This document shows, piece after piece, positions 25,857 to 34,771 of a DNA stretch of 64,000 bases (position 1 is the first letter of the stretch; every line of letters starts with the position of its first letter). The notes below the pieces were generated by a model, which saw nothing but the letters and a program-made list of their open reading frames with translations, was not told where the DNA came from and searched no databases. The DNA is from Pseudomonas sp. St316 (lineage in GTDB: Bacteria > Pseudomonadota > Gammaproteobacteria > Pseudomonadales > Pseudomonadaceae): assembly GCF_018325905.1 (NCBI RefSeq), contig NZ_AP021901.1, forward strand, positions 4,526,001 through 4,590,000. Reading direction: 5' to 3'. A program made the position numbers and the translations under genes.

Positions 25857-27073
25857 CACCAAAGCCCCATCTGTACCGGACGTTGGGGGTCGCGCAACCG
25901 CGCCCGCAGGAGGCCGCTGCGCACCTGATCGTCGGCAGGCCGGTAATCGCTGGTGACAATGAACGGTCGTGCCTTCTCCAGCACGCACCGCAACTGCACC
26001 AGGTCGTCATAACGCACCCGTCGCTCCCGGCGCAGCGCAACCAAACGCTGCACGCTACGCAGGCCAATCCCCGGGATACGCGCCAGCAATGCGGGTTCGG
26101 CGCGGTTGACATCCAGCGGGAACACCTCTCGATTGGCCAGCGCCCACGCCAGTTTGGGGTCGATGTCCAAATCCAGGTTGTGGGTTTCACTCAACAGCTC
26201 GCCCGCCTTGTAGCCGTAGCCACGCATGAGGAAGTCGGCCTGATAGAGCCGGTGCTCGCGCAACAACGGCGGTGCCGCCAAGGGCACGCTGGCCGGGCTG
26301 TCGGGAATCGGGCTGAACGCTGAATAGTAAACCCGGCGCAAACCGTACCCTTGGTAGAGCGACTCGGCGTTGCTCAGGATGGCGTGATCATCAGTGGCAT
26401 CAGCCCCCACAATCACCTGGGTGCTCTGCCCGGCCGGGGCGAAACGGGGCGCCCGCGGCTCGCCGGCCACCGCCTGTTGCCCTTGGTGGATGGTGCCCAT
26501 GGCCTGGCGGATGGTGGTCAATTGTTTTTCCGGTGCCAGGCGCTTGAGGCTGATATCGGAGGACAACTCGATGTTCACGCTCAAGCGATCAGCCAACCGC
26601 CCCGCTTCCTCGATCAACAGCGGATCGGCATCGGGAATGGTCTTGAGGTGGATATAGCCACGAAACTGGTGCTCCTCGCGCAGCAACCGCGCCACTCGTA
26701 TCAACTGCTCCATGGTGTAATCGGCCGAGCGAATGATGCCGGAACTCAAAAACAGCCCACTGATGCAGTTGCGGCGATAAAAATCCAAGGTCAGCCGCAC
26801 CACCTCCTCCGGCGTAAAGCGCGCCCTCGGCACGTTGCTGGAACGACGGTTGACGCAATACTGGCAGTCGTACAGGCAAAAATTGGTCAGCAACACCTTC
26901 AGCAACGAGACGCAGCGCCCATCCGGCGTATAGCTATGGCAAATGCCCATGCCATCGGTGGCGCCCAGCCCTTCACGGCCCCGGGAGCTACGCTTGGGGG
27001 CACCGCTGCTGGCGCAGGAGGCGTCGTACTTGGCTGCGTCGGCGAGAATGCCGAGCTTGGCGATGAGCTGCAT
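25856..27073 (-). CDS. Putative DNA modification/repair radical SAM protein (TIGR03916-type)
   Basis: The start at 27073 (MQLIAKLGILADAAKYD) is preferred over 27130, which would put the SOS box inside the frame. The 405-residue protein has the radical SAM cluster motif CLYDCQYC (Cys66, Cys70, Cys73). A helix-hairpin-helix motif near the C-terminus (ARIPGIGLRSVQRLVALR) points to DNA binding. The family is annotated as DNA modification or repair on neighbourhood grounds; no reaction is established. It is the first gene of a two-gene operon with a near-perfect LexA box upstream. Confidence 0.85.
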   Translation of the reverse strand: MQLIAKLGILADAAKYDASCASSGAPKRSSRGREGLGATDGMGICHSYTPDGRCVSLLKVLLTNFCLYDCQYCVNRRSSNVPRARFTPEEVVRLTLDFYRRNCISGLFLSSGIIRSADYTMEQLIRVARLLREEHQFRGYIHLKTIPDADPLLIEEAGRLADRLSVNIELSSDISLKRLAPEKQLTTIRQAMGTIHQGQQAVAGEPRAPRFAPAGQSTQVIVGADATDDHAILSNAESLYQGYGLRRVYYSAFSPIPDSPASVPLAAPPLLREHRLYQADFLMRGYGYKAGELLSETHNLDLDIDPKLAWALANREVFPLDVNRAEPALLARIPGIGLRSVQRLVALRRERRVRYDDLVQLRCVLEKARPFIVTSDYRPADDQVRSGLLRARLRDPQRPVQMGLW

Positions 27074-27087
27074 GGAGTGCTCTCTTA

Positions 27088-27107
27088 TACTGGATATAAA
27101 TACAGTA
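27088..27107 (-). promoter_or_regulatory. LexA (SOS) box upstream of the radical SAM operon
   Basis: TACTGGATATAAATACAGTA is an inverted repeat (TACTG-N10-CAGTA). It differs from the Pseudomonas/E. coli SOS consensus core CTGT-N8-ACAG at one position (CTGG). It ends 15 bases before the start codon of the radical SAM gene. Its position overlaps the likely -10 region, so LexA binding would block transcription. The lexA gene itself, at the window's end, has two similar boxes. Confidence 0.8.
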
Positions 27108-27242
27108 TTTGGAGAAGCGCAGCATTGCAAGGGCCATCGATCGATTCAATGCGCCCAGAAAGACCCATAGAGACCACGACATAGGCCTGGCCCCAGGAGA
27201 TGGGCTATAATCGCCTCACCTTCGCCAATGAGATCAAGCGAC

Positions 27243-27413
27243 ATGGGCACCGTCAGCCTTGAAGCGAAAAAAGCCTACGCGGCCAGGACTCGTCGTTCCA
27301 ACTATGCAGCCAGCTTGCGCCTGGAAGGCTTCAAAGTGAGCTTTTCCGAAGACGAACGCAAATTGCCAACGCGTGAAGAGGTCTTGAAGGCCTTCACCCA
27401 GACCAGAACCTGA
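27243..27413 (+). CDS. YhfG-family antitoxin of the Fic pair
   Basis: This 56-residue protein precedes fic with a TGATG overlap. It has the YhfG pattern RRSNYAASLRLEGFKV and the inhibitory motif S-x-x-x-E-G (SLRLEG, residues 24-29), which in class I Fic antitoxins blocks ATP binding in the Fic active site. A start at 27228 would add five residues (MRSSD). The start at 27243 is chosen because the product then begins like its homologues. In P. fluorescens 2P24 such a pair (AntF/Fic-1) was reported to act on gyrase. Confidence 0.82.
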   Translation: MGTVSLEAKKAYAARTRRSNYAASLRLEGFKVSFSEDERKLPTREEVLKAFTQTRT

Positions 27414-28012
27414 TGCCGGACAAATATGGTGTCGGCGAAGACGCCTATTGCTATCCCGGCTCCACCGTCCTGCGCAATAAACTCGACATCCGCGACGAAC
27501 CCACTTTGAGCGAAGCCGAACAACAACTCTCGGCCATCGCGGCAGATAACGTCGAATTCAGCCCTCCTCCTTACGGCCTGGTCTATCTTCAAGGCATTCA
27601 TCAGGTGCTCTTTTGCGACTTGTATGAATGGGCCGGACAATTGCGAACCGTTGGAATGGCCAAGCAGGACACGCGTTTCTGCCAGCCGCAATTCATGGAA
27701 GCGCAAGCCGGGAAGATCTTCAAAGGCATGGCGGCGCAAAACTGGTTCGAGGGCCTGCGCCGCACTGACTTGATCAGTGCCGTTGCTGAAACTTATTCAG
27801 ATATCAACGTGGTCCATCCCTTTCGCGAAGGAAATGGCAGGGCCCAACGGATTCTCTTCGAGCATCTCATCATGAATGCCGGTTTTGAGATCAGTTGGTG
27901 GGGTATTGAGAAGCAAGAGTGGATCGACGCCAACATCGCGGCCTACCACTGCACCCTTGGCCCCATGCAGCAGGTGTTTGAAAAATGTATTGGCAACCCG
28001 CTTCGTCCGTAA
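27413..28012 (+). CDS. fic: Fic-family AMP transferase toxin
   Basis: This 199-residue protein contains the complete Fic motif HPFREGNGRAQR at residues 135-146, with the catalytic His and the phosphate-binding loop. Upstream, YEWAGQLRTVGMAKQDTRFC is the flap region of the family. It should transfer AMP to target proteins; the 2P24 homologue AMPylates GyrB and ParE. The upstream YhfG antitoxin holds it inactive. The start codon overlaps the antitoxin stop, so translation is coupled and yields a matched ratio. It appears intact. Confidence 0.9.
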   Translation: MPDKYGVGEDAYCYPGSTVLRNKLDIRDEPTLSEAEQQLSAIAADNVEFSPPPYGLVYLQGIHQVLFCDLYEWAGQLRTVGMAKQDTRFCQPQFMEAQAGKIFKGMAAQNWFEGLRRTDLISAVAETYSDINVVHPFREGNGRAQRILFEHLIMNAGFEISWWGIEKQEWIDANIAAYHCTLGPMQQVFEKCIGNPLRP

Positions 28013-28074
28013 GATAGCGGCAACTGATACGAGCCATCCGTGTCTTCACCACTTTCGATCCCCAGAACACTTGC

Positions 28075-28797
28075 ATGAATACGCTAAACACATTCCCCTC
28101 CAACCCAGAAGGCCGCGACTTTGTCGTGGGTGACATTCATGGCCATTTCAAACTTCTAAGCGCACTTTTACAGCGTTTGAAGTTCGATGGTGAACGGGAT
28201 CGCCTTTTCTCCGTCGGCGACCTGATTGACCGCGGCCCTGACTCCGTGGAAGTGCTCGATTGGCTCTCGCAACCCTGGTTTCATGCCGTGCGAGGCAATC
28301 ACGAACAGATGCTCATCGATGGCGTCTCCGGGAACGGCGACATACCCCGGCACATCCGAAACGGCGGGGCCTGGCTCTATGAACTGGCACCACAACTGCA
28401 AAAAGAACTCGCCAAGGCCCTCCAGACGCTGCCGTGGATCATTGAAGTCGACTTACCAGACGGCCAAACCATCGGCATCGTGCACGCCGAAGCCCCACTG
28501 ACCCAAAAAGGTGACGACTGGCAGCAAGCCAAACAAGCCTTGTCAGGGCAACTGGGAGAAATTTGCCGCCTGCGGGCGTTGAGCATGACGCTGTATGCCA
28601 GGGGAAAAATCGAGGAGCAAAACCACGATTCAATCAAGGGCATCCACCGGCTCTACGTCGGTCATTCGACGGTGCCGAACGTCACGCGCCTGGGTAACGT
28701 TGTCTATATCGACACCGGCTGTTCCTTTGGGGATGGCGCCTTGAGCCTGGTCGAGCTCAATAGCGAAACCGTCACCTACATGACCATGAGCCAATGA
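28075..28797 (+). CDS. PPP-family serine/threonine (lambda-type) protein phosphatase
   Basis: This 240-residue protein has all three metallophosphatase motifs in order: VGDIHGHFKLL near residue 20, VGDLIDRGPDSVEVLD near 50 and VRGNHEQMLID near 76. A later His lies in KGIHRLYVGHSTVP. It fits the PrpA/PphA and phage lambda phosphatase group, with two metal ions and wide substrate use, and should act in the cytoplasm. It lies 62 bases after fic and has no clear Shine-Dalgarno. The role in this accessory stretch is unknown. Confidence 0.88.
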   Translation: MNTLNTFPSNPEGRDFVVGDIHGHFKLLSALLQRLKFDGERDRLFSVGDLIDRGPDSVEVLDWLSQPWFHAVRGNHEQMLIDGVSGNGDIPRHIRNGGAWLYELAPQLQKELAKALQTLPWIIEVDLPDGQTIGIVHAEAPLTQKGDDWQQAKQALSGQLGEICRLRALSMTLYARGKIEEQNHDSIKGIHRLYVGHSTVPNVTRLGNVVYIDTGCSFGDGALSLVELNSETVTYMTMSQ

Positions 28798-28838
28798 CAC
28801 CAGGCCCAACCAGTCAAGTCGATGGACTCCGCCCTCTC

Positions 28839-29210
28839 CTACCTTGAAATCGCACCCACCATGTATTGGTTCAGATCGCGCAGATCCTGAACCTTCCAGG
28901 CAAACGGTGGCAGCTTCACCCCGTTCTCTCTTAACGTTCTTGGAATCAAGTCGCCATTGGGGCGAAGAATGATCGACGAGACGATAACGCCCGGATAATC
29001 CTTCAGTCTTTTCTGAAAAGAAGACGTAGTCAGGTCAGGCGTGGGCGGATTGCTTTTCCTGGCCAAGGGACCTGTGCCCTTGAGATCCGCTCCGTGGCAC
29101 ATGGCACATCGTTGTGAATAGAGATTCCTCCCGTTGGCCGTGTCCGCGGAGGAAAGTAATGGGTGAATGAGCGATAAAATCCCCAGGGAAGCGATGAAGC
29201 CTACTTTCAT
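28839..29210 (-). CDS. Periplasmic class I c-type cytochrome, 123 aa
   Basis: The start at 29210 (MKVGFIASLGILSL) has AAGGA upstream and gives a signal peptide; the frame to 29234 adds a charged stub. A single haem motif C-A-M-C-H is at residues 35-39, and a C-terminal Met (LNQYMVG) is a possible axial ligand. The small size fits a monohaem cytochrome c of electron transfer. No partner oxidase or dehydrogenase gene is adjacent, so its partner is unknown. It is divergent from the SMI1/KNR4 gene. Confidence 0.85.
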   Translation of the reverse strand: MKVGFIASLGILSLIHPLLSSADTANGRNLYSQRCAMCHGADLKGTGPLARKSNPPTPDLTTSSFQKRLKDYPGVIVSSIILRPNGDLIPRTLRENGVKLPPFAWKVQDLRDLNQYMVGAISR

Positions 29211-29321
29211 TTTCAACTGTCCTTGTCTTTTCAATCAGAACTGAATCAAGCGTCAATGCCCAGGAACGCAGCGCGAACATTGCGATGTGGCTATATTCCA
29301 CGTCGTGAATTGGAGAAAGCC

Positions 29322-29801
29322 ATGCACGAGCAACCTGAAACCCAACGACGTCTTCACGAACTGCTGGCGCTCATCGACCAACGTGTAGCGCCGGAAGTGG
29401 CCGCAACACTTCGACCACCCGCCGCCAGCGCGGATATTACGCGGATCGAACAGACCCTGGGTGCTCCCCTGCCGCCGAGCCTTTCCCAACTGCTGCTTTG
29501 GCATGACGGCCAGGCGTGGAACGCCCCCTTGCGGGAAAGTGACAACCGCCGCCTCCTTGCTACAAGTGAAATTGTTGAAGTGCTTGAGTTTTTTCTCGAT
29601 CCAGAGGAAGAGTTTCTGGAACCCTGGGGGCGTTATTGGGTGCCGTTCCTGACCAATGATTCTGGCGATTATGTCGTCGTCGATGCCTCGCCAACAGGCA
29701 ACGGGGAACTCATCGAGTATTGGCACGACTGGGAAAACCGGGATGTGTTGCATCACTCGCTGCTTGAATGGATGGTTGGGTTTGTTGAGGAGTTGGGTTG
29801 A
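29322..29801 (+). CDS. SMI1/KNR4 family protein, 159 aa
   Basis: The start at 29322 (MHEQPETQRRLHELLAL) has GGAGAAAG just upstream, so the longer frame from 29223 is not used. The product carries an SMI1/KNR4 fold: DITRIEQTLGAPLPPSLSQL and later WGRYWVPFLTNDSGDYVVVD. In bacteria this family often encodes immunity proteins against contact-dependent or secreted toxins, as well as regulators. No cognate toxin gene is adjacent, so it could be an orphan immunity gene. Confidence 0.85.
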   Translation: MHEQPETQRRLHELLALIDQRVAPEVAATLRPPAASADITRIEQTLGAPLPPSLSQLLLWHDGQAWNAPLRESDNRRLLATSEIVEVLEFFLDPEEEFLEPWGRYWVPFLTNDSGDYVVVDASPTGNGELIEYWHDWENRDVLHHSLLEWMVGFVEELG

Positions 29802-29873
29802 AACGACCTGCCGACTCAAGTGAGGGGGCAGCGGTGTAAGATGCCCCAATAGACGTCCATCATCGAGGTTGCC

Positions 29874-30116
29874 ATGTCCGGCATATCCCTGAATCTGCCC
29901 GAAGAGCTATCGAACTCTCTCGCCGATCTGGCCAAGAATAACGGCCAAAGTGCGAGCTACTTGGCGATGGATGTTCTTCGCGACTACATCAAGCATGAAA
30001 AGGCTCTGACCACTCAAATCGAACTTGCCGTAAAGGAAGCCGATCAAGGCAAATTCGCTACCGATGATCAAGTTGCAGCCATGCGTGCTCGACGCTGGAA
30101 TCAGAATGCAGGTTGA
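29874..30116 (+). CDS. ParD-like ribbon-helix-helix antitoxin
   Basis: This 80-residue protein has the N-terminal strand and two helices of a CopG/ParD-type antitoxin (ISLNLPEELSNSLADLA). Its C-terminal tail is charged and would wrap around the toxin. A GAGG precedes the ATG. The gene overlaps the start of the ParE-like frame by 11 bases, as in parDE operons. The antitoxin is intact, but the toxin is interrupted. Confidence 0.85.
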   Translation: MSGISLNLPEELSNSLADLAKNNGQSASYLAMDVLRDYIKHEKALTTQIELAVKEADQGKFATDDQVAAMRARRWNQNAG

Positions 30117-30390
30117 GTGGCTGGAAAAAGCACTCAAAAACCTGGAGGACGAAGCCAACTATATTGCACTTGAAAACCCCAAGGCTGCTGACGACTTCTG
30201 CGAAGCGATCTTCGCCAGCGTAGACAAATTGGCTCAGTTTCCCGAGATGGGCCGAGAAGGACGGGGCAAACTGACGCGGGAATAGGCAGTCCCAAACTGG
30301 TCTTATCTGATTCCATATCGCATACACGGTAATCGCCTTCAAATCCTCGGTGTATTTCACACTCGACAGCGTCCCCGCACCCACTGGTGA
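30106..30390 (+). pseudogene. RelE/ParE-type toxin interrupted by an in-frame TAG
   Basis: From ATG 30106 the frame reads MQVEWLEKALKNLEDEANYI and runs to a TAG at 30283-30285. It then continues in the same frame with AVPNWSYLIPYRIHGNRLQI and VFHTRQRPRTHW to a TGA at 30388. The second half is the expected C-terminus of RelE/ParE proteins, including the Y-R and H-x-x-R residues. A single base change of a Leu, Gln or Trp-type codon to TAG explains the truncation. The product up to the stop (59 residues) would lack the last two strands and is probably inactive. Confidence 0.88.
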
Positions 30391-30472
30391 AATCGGCGCA
30401 ATATTGCTCTCCCAACACGTCCTGCCCTTCCCTGATAAACTGTGCCATCCGCCTCGCTGATTCAGACTCCCA

Positions 30473-31459
<987 letters not shown>

Positions 31460-31637
31460 CCGTCACTTGCTTTGAACCTGCGCGCTGTTTTGGCATCGTA
31501 TCTACCGATACCGCCCCGGCCTTTCAAACAGCCGTTTTCAGGTTGTTGCCGCTGGGGCCCGTCGATACCCCTTCACGCCCTTGAGTGGCTGCCGGCCCTC
31601 GGGTAATGTCAACGGACCCATAGGACAGAGCACGCTC

Positions 31638-32564
31638 ATGACTTCCAAGCTGGAACAACTCAAACAATTCACTACCGTCGTGGCCGATACCGGCGACTTC
31701 GAAGCCATTGCCCGCGTTAAACCCGTGGATGCCACCACCAACCCTTCCCTGCTGCTCAAGGCTTCGGCCATCCAGGGCTACGCCGAGCTGCTGAACGCCT
31801 GTGTCGCGGACTGCAAGGGCGACGTAGGCCTGGCCAGCGACCGTTTTGGCGTGGCGGTTGGGCAAGAGATCCTGAAGGTGATTCCGGGGCGTATTTCCAC
31901 TGAGGTGGATGCGCGCCTGTCGTTCGACACCGAGGCCATGTTGAAGCGTGCGCATCGCCTGATCGATCTGTATGAAAAAGCCGGTGTTGGCCGGGATCGC
32001 GTGCTGATCAAGATCGCCTCCACCTGGGAAGGCATTCGTGCCGCCGAGCAACTGGAGCGCGAAGGCATCCAGTGCAACCTGACCCTGCTGTTCTCCTTCG
32101 CCCAGGCCGCGGCCTGCGCCGATGCCGGGGTGTTCCTGATTTCACCGTTCGTGGGCCGTATCTACGACTGGTACAAGAAAGCCAACGGCAACGACTACAC
32201 CGGCGCCGATGATCCGGGCGTGCAGTCGGTGACGCGCATCTACAACTACTACAAGGCCAATGACTACAAGACCGTGGTCATGGGCGCGAGCTTCCGCAAC
32301 CTCAACCAGATCGAGCAACTGGCCGGCTGCGACCGTTTGACCATCAGCCCGGAGCTGCTGGAGAAACTCGCCGCCGACGAAGGCAAGCTGGAGCGCAAGC
32401 TGGCGCCAGGGCAAGCCGGGGAAGCGCGCTTGAACCTCAATGAAGCGCAGTTCCGCTGGTTGTCCAACGAGGACGCCATGGCGACCGAGAAGCTGGCGGA
32501 AGGTATTCGTCAGTTTGCCCGGGACCAGGAGAAGCTGGAAGCGTTGCTGCAAGCCAAGCTTTGA
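31638..32564 (+). CDS. tal: Transaldolase
   Basis: The start at 31638 ([17 protein letters not shown]) has AGGACAG upstream; the longer frame from 31581 is not supported. The 308-residue product has the class I transaldolase signature: DATTNPSLL near residue 36, the Schiff-base Lys in [12 protein letters not shown] and [17 protein letters not shown]. It transfers dihydroxyacetone units in the pentose phosphate pathway. A strong terminator follows, so it is probably monocistronic. Confidence 0.95.
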   Translation: MTSKLEQLKQFTTVVADTGDFEAIARVKPVDATTNPSLLLKASAIQGYAELLNACVADCKGDVGLASDRFGVAVGQEILKVIPGRISTEVDARLSFDTEAMLKRAHRLIDLYEKAGVGRDRVLIKIASTWEGIRAAEQLEREGIQCNLTLLFSFAQAAACADAGVFLISPFVGRIYDWYKKANGNDYTGADDPGVQSVTRIYNYYKANDYKTVVMGASFRNLNQIEQLAGCDRLTISPELLEKLAADEGKLERKLAPGQAGEARLNLNEAQFRWLSNEDAMATEKLAEGIRQFARDQEKLEALLQAKL

Positions 32565-32580
32565 GCTGATTCAGGGATGT

Positions 32581-32616
32581 AAAAAGGGCGAACCTTGGTG
32601 GGTTCGCCCTTTTTTA
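32581..32616 (+). terminator. Rho-independent terminator
   Basis: Stem AAAAAGGGCGAACC / GGTTCGCCCTTTTT with a short loop and a TTTTTT run, 17 bases after the tal stop. Confidence 0.88.
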
Positions 32617-32652
32617 TGTGGCTTGGCCTGAGGGATGTGGCGGATCGATAGA

Positions 32653-32719
32653 CTATCGCGAGCAAGCTCGCTCCCACAGGTGAATGCATTCCAATGTGGG
32701 GCGAGCTTGCTCCGGCCGG
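32653..32719. repeat. REP pair in inverted orientation
   Basis: CTATCGCGAGCAAGCTCGCT is followed about 40 bases on by a degenerate partner (GTGGGGCGAGCTTGCTCCGG). It lies between the tal terminator and the STAS gene. Confidence 0.75.
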
Positions 32720-32762
32720 CGTTCCGACGATGAGGCCGGTCAGCCTAAGCAAAATCCAGGGA

Positions 32763-33245
32763 TCAAGGCCCTTCCAGCGCATTCACCAAGTCATGGAACG
32801 CTTCACGATTGGAGTCGTTGAGGCCCATCAGGATCTTGTGGGCTTCGAGCACCTTGATCCGCACTTCTTCCTCGGACTGGTCCTGGTCAGGTAGATCGTC
32901 CAGGCATTCCGGACACGGCACAGGGTCGCCCACGATGTTGAACACCTGGTCGAAGCCCATCGATTGCAGCAGACGGGTGATGTCGTTGTGGGTGGTGACG
33001 ACAGTCGGCAGCAGGCCGACCTTCTGCCGCGACAAGATCGACAGTTTGGCCAGCAGGCCCAATGTGGTGCTGTCGATGCTGCGGGTTTCGGTCAGGTCGA
33101 TCACGATGGCGTTGAAATTCAACGAGGTGAAGATCCGCTCAATAGTCGCATCCAGCGCCGAACACAGGGTCAGGCGCACTTCACCGACAAACTTCAGGAC
33201 AAAGGTGCCGTCCTGCTCGGCGAACTGGATTCTACCGGTACTCAT
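32763..33245 (-). CDS. STAS-domain anti-sigma factor antagonist
   Basis: The start is ATG 33245 (MSTGRIQFAEQDGTF), overlapping the stop of the response-regulator gene as TGATG. The 160-residue protein has an N-terminal STAS domain (about residues 5-110) with the segment IDLTETRSIDSTTLGLL, including the usual Ser at the phosphorylation site. A C-terminal tail carries a C-P-E-C motif (CPECLDDL). It should be a SpoIIAA-like switch protein dephosphorylated by the adjacent PP2C. It pairs with the gene upstream, as PA2797/PA2798 (RssC/RssB) in P. aeruginosa. Confidence 0.87.
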   Translation of the reverse strand: MSTGRIQFAEQDGTFVLKFVGEVRLTLCSALDATIERIFTSLNFNAIVIDLTETRSIDSTTLGLLAKLSILSRQKVGLLPTVVTTHNDITRLLQSMGFDQVFNIVGDPVPCPECLDDLPDQDQSEEEVRIKVLEAHKILMGLNDSNREAFHDLVNALEGP

Positions 33246-34426
33246 CAAAGGTTCCTGCTCAACACTAACAGGGCGATATCATCCGGCATCTCCCCGAGCG
33301 TGGCTAATCCAAACACTTGACGCAAGCCTTCCAGGCTGCCGCCCGCTGCACTCACCCGTTCAGGCAAGGCCGCTTCTTTCTCTTTGAGTGTAGGTTCTGT
33401 CAAAAGGTCCAAAATGCCATCAGACATCAGCGTCAGACTGAATGTCGGCGGCAATTCCAGTACGTGGTCTTCGTAGGTGGCCTCGTTGAACAAGCCCACC
33501 GGCAAACCACGCCCTTCCAGGTAACGCACACTGTCTGGCGTATACAACACAGGCAAAGGCAGGTGACCGCCGATGCTATAGGTCAACAAACCAGTCTCCT
33601 CGTCGATGACTCCACCGACCATTGTGACGTGTTTGCCCAGCTTACAACTGATCAGGCCTCGGTTGATATGCCCAAGGACTTCAGAAGGCTTGAACTCTGG
33701 CAGAGTGCCATTGCGCTTGGACTCGAACAACAACCGCGTGGTCATGAACTTCAACAGCACCGTGACGAATGCCGAAGAAGCACCATGGCCGGAAACGTCC
33801 GCCAGGTAGAACGCCACTCGCCGCTCGTCGACCCGGAAATAATCCACGAAATCGCCCGACAGGTACAACGACGGGATGATCTGGTGGGCAAAACGGAAAT
33901 CGTCGACGGTCCAGGGGCTGACCGGCAGCATGTTCATCTGCACCTGACGCCCGGCGTTCTGGTCTTCCTGCAACAGGTTCAGGCTGGCTTCCAGCTCGCG
34001 GTTGGCGGTTTCCAGCTTCTCGCGGTACCGCTGGTTTTCCACCAACAGCCGCGAACGGTCCAAGGCCCGACGCACCGAGTGCTCGAGTACCGCAAGGTCT
34101 TCAAGGGGCTTGATCAGGTAATCCGCCGCGCCCAGGCGCAACGCCTCGACCGCGTCGTTCATCACGCCCGCGCCCGAAACCACGATCACCGGGGTCTGCG
34201 AGGAAATCTCGGTGACCTGGCGAATGAGTTCGAGTCCGCCCATCTGCGGCATGCGCAGGTCGCAGATGACCAGGTCGGGCTTGTCTTGCTCGAATACCTG
34301 AAGACCCTGTTGGCCATTGCTGGCCTGCAGGACGCTGAAACCACTGTCTTCCAAGTAGGCTGCGAGACTGGCTCGCACCACTTCGTCATCATCGATTATC
34401 AGCAGCGTGGCACTGGTTTTTGGCAT
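33245..34426 (-). CDS. Response regulator with PP2C (SpoIIE-type) phosphatase output
   Basis: The start at 34426 (MPKTSATLLIIDDDEVVRA) opens the receiver domain at once; the frame further up is not coding. The 393-residue product has a CheY-type receiver (about residues 5-120) with the phospho-Asp in LVICDLRMPQMGG, a coiled linker (about 125-190), and a SpoIIE/PP2C phosphatase (about 190-390) with ADVSGHGASSAFVT. It should dephosphorylate the STAS partner encoded just downstream. It is the RssB-like part of a partner-switch module. Confidence 0.88.
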   Translation of the reverse strand: MPKTSATLLIIDDDEVVRASLAAYLEDSGFSVLQASNGQQGLQVFEQDKPDLVICDLRMPQMGGLELIRQVTEISSQTPVIVVSGAGVMNDAVEALRLGAADYLIKPLEDLAVLEHSVRRALDRSRLLVENQRYREKLETANRELEASLNLLQEDQNAGRQVQMNMLPVSPWTVDDFRFAHQIIPSLYLSGDFVDYFRVDERRVAFYLADVSGHGASSAFVTVLLKFMTTRLLFESKRNGTLPEFKPSEVLGHINRGLISCKLGKHVTMVGGVIDEETGLLTYSIGGHLPLPVLYTPDSVRYLEGRGLPVGLFNEATYEDHVLELPPTFSLTLMSDGILDLLTEPTLKEKEAALPERVSAAGGSLEGLRQVFGLATLGEMPDDIALLVLSRNL

Positions 34427-34771
34427 GTGGGCAAACGGCGCCAGAATTAGGTTGGCGTAGCGGGCTGGGCCGTCTGGCCTTGCACGCACTACTGGATTCG
34501 CTTTCTAGCCTCTCTGTCGCACCGGTTTCAGGCCTTTGCCCTACACGCCGTTACATCAGAGGTGCCCTTCTAAGGCGCAGACGGTACTCCCATCCGCGGG
34601 GCGTTTCAAGCTCAGGCAGATAGCCGCTTGCCGTCTTCATTTGTCAAAGCACAGAGAGTTATAAGAACCGAGCGAAGCGTAACTCAATGGAAGGATCAAA
34701 CCTGCTCAAACACGACGCCAACGCACAGAAGGCGGCCTTTTGGGCCGCCTTCGTGGTTCTACAGGTCGAAA
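34427..34771. other. Intergenic stretch with a GC-rich hairpin
   Basis: About 345 bases between the response-regulator gene and mlaA. It holds the promoter region of the response-regulator operon. Near its right end is a hairpin GAAGGCGGCC / GGCCGCCTTC (34728-34750), without a clear T-run, that could act as a weak terminator of mlaA. No gene or known small RNA is recognised. Confidence 0.55.
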
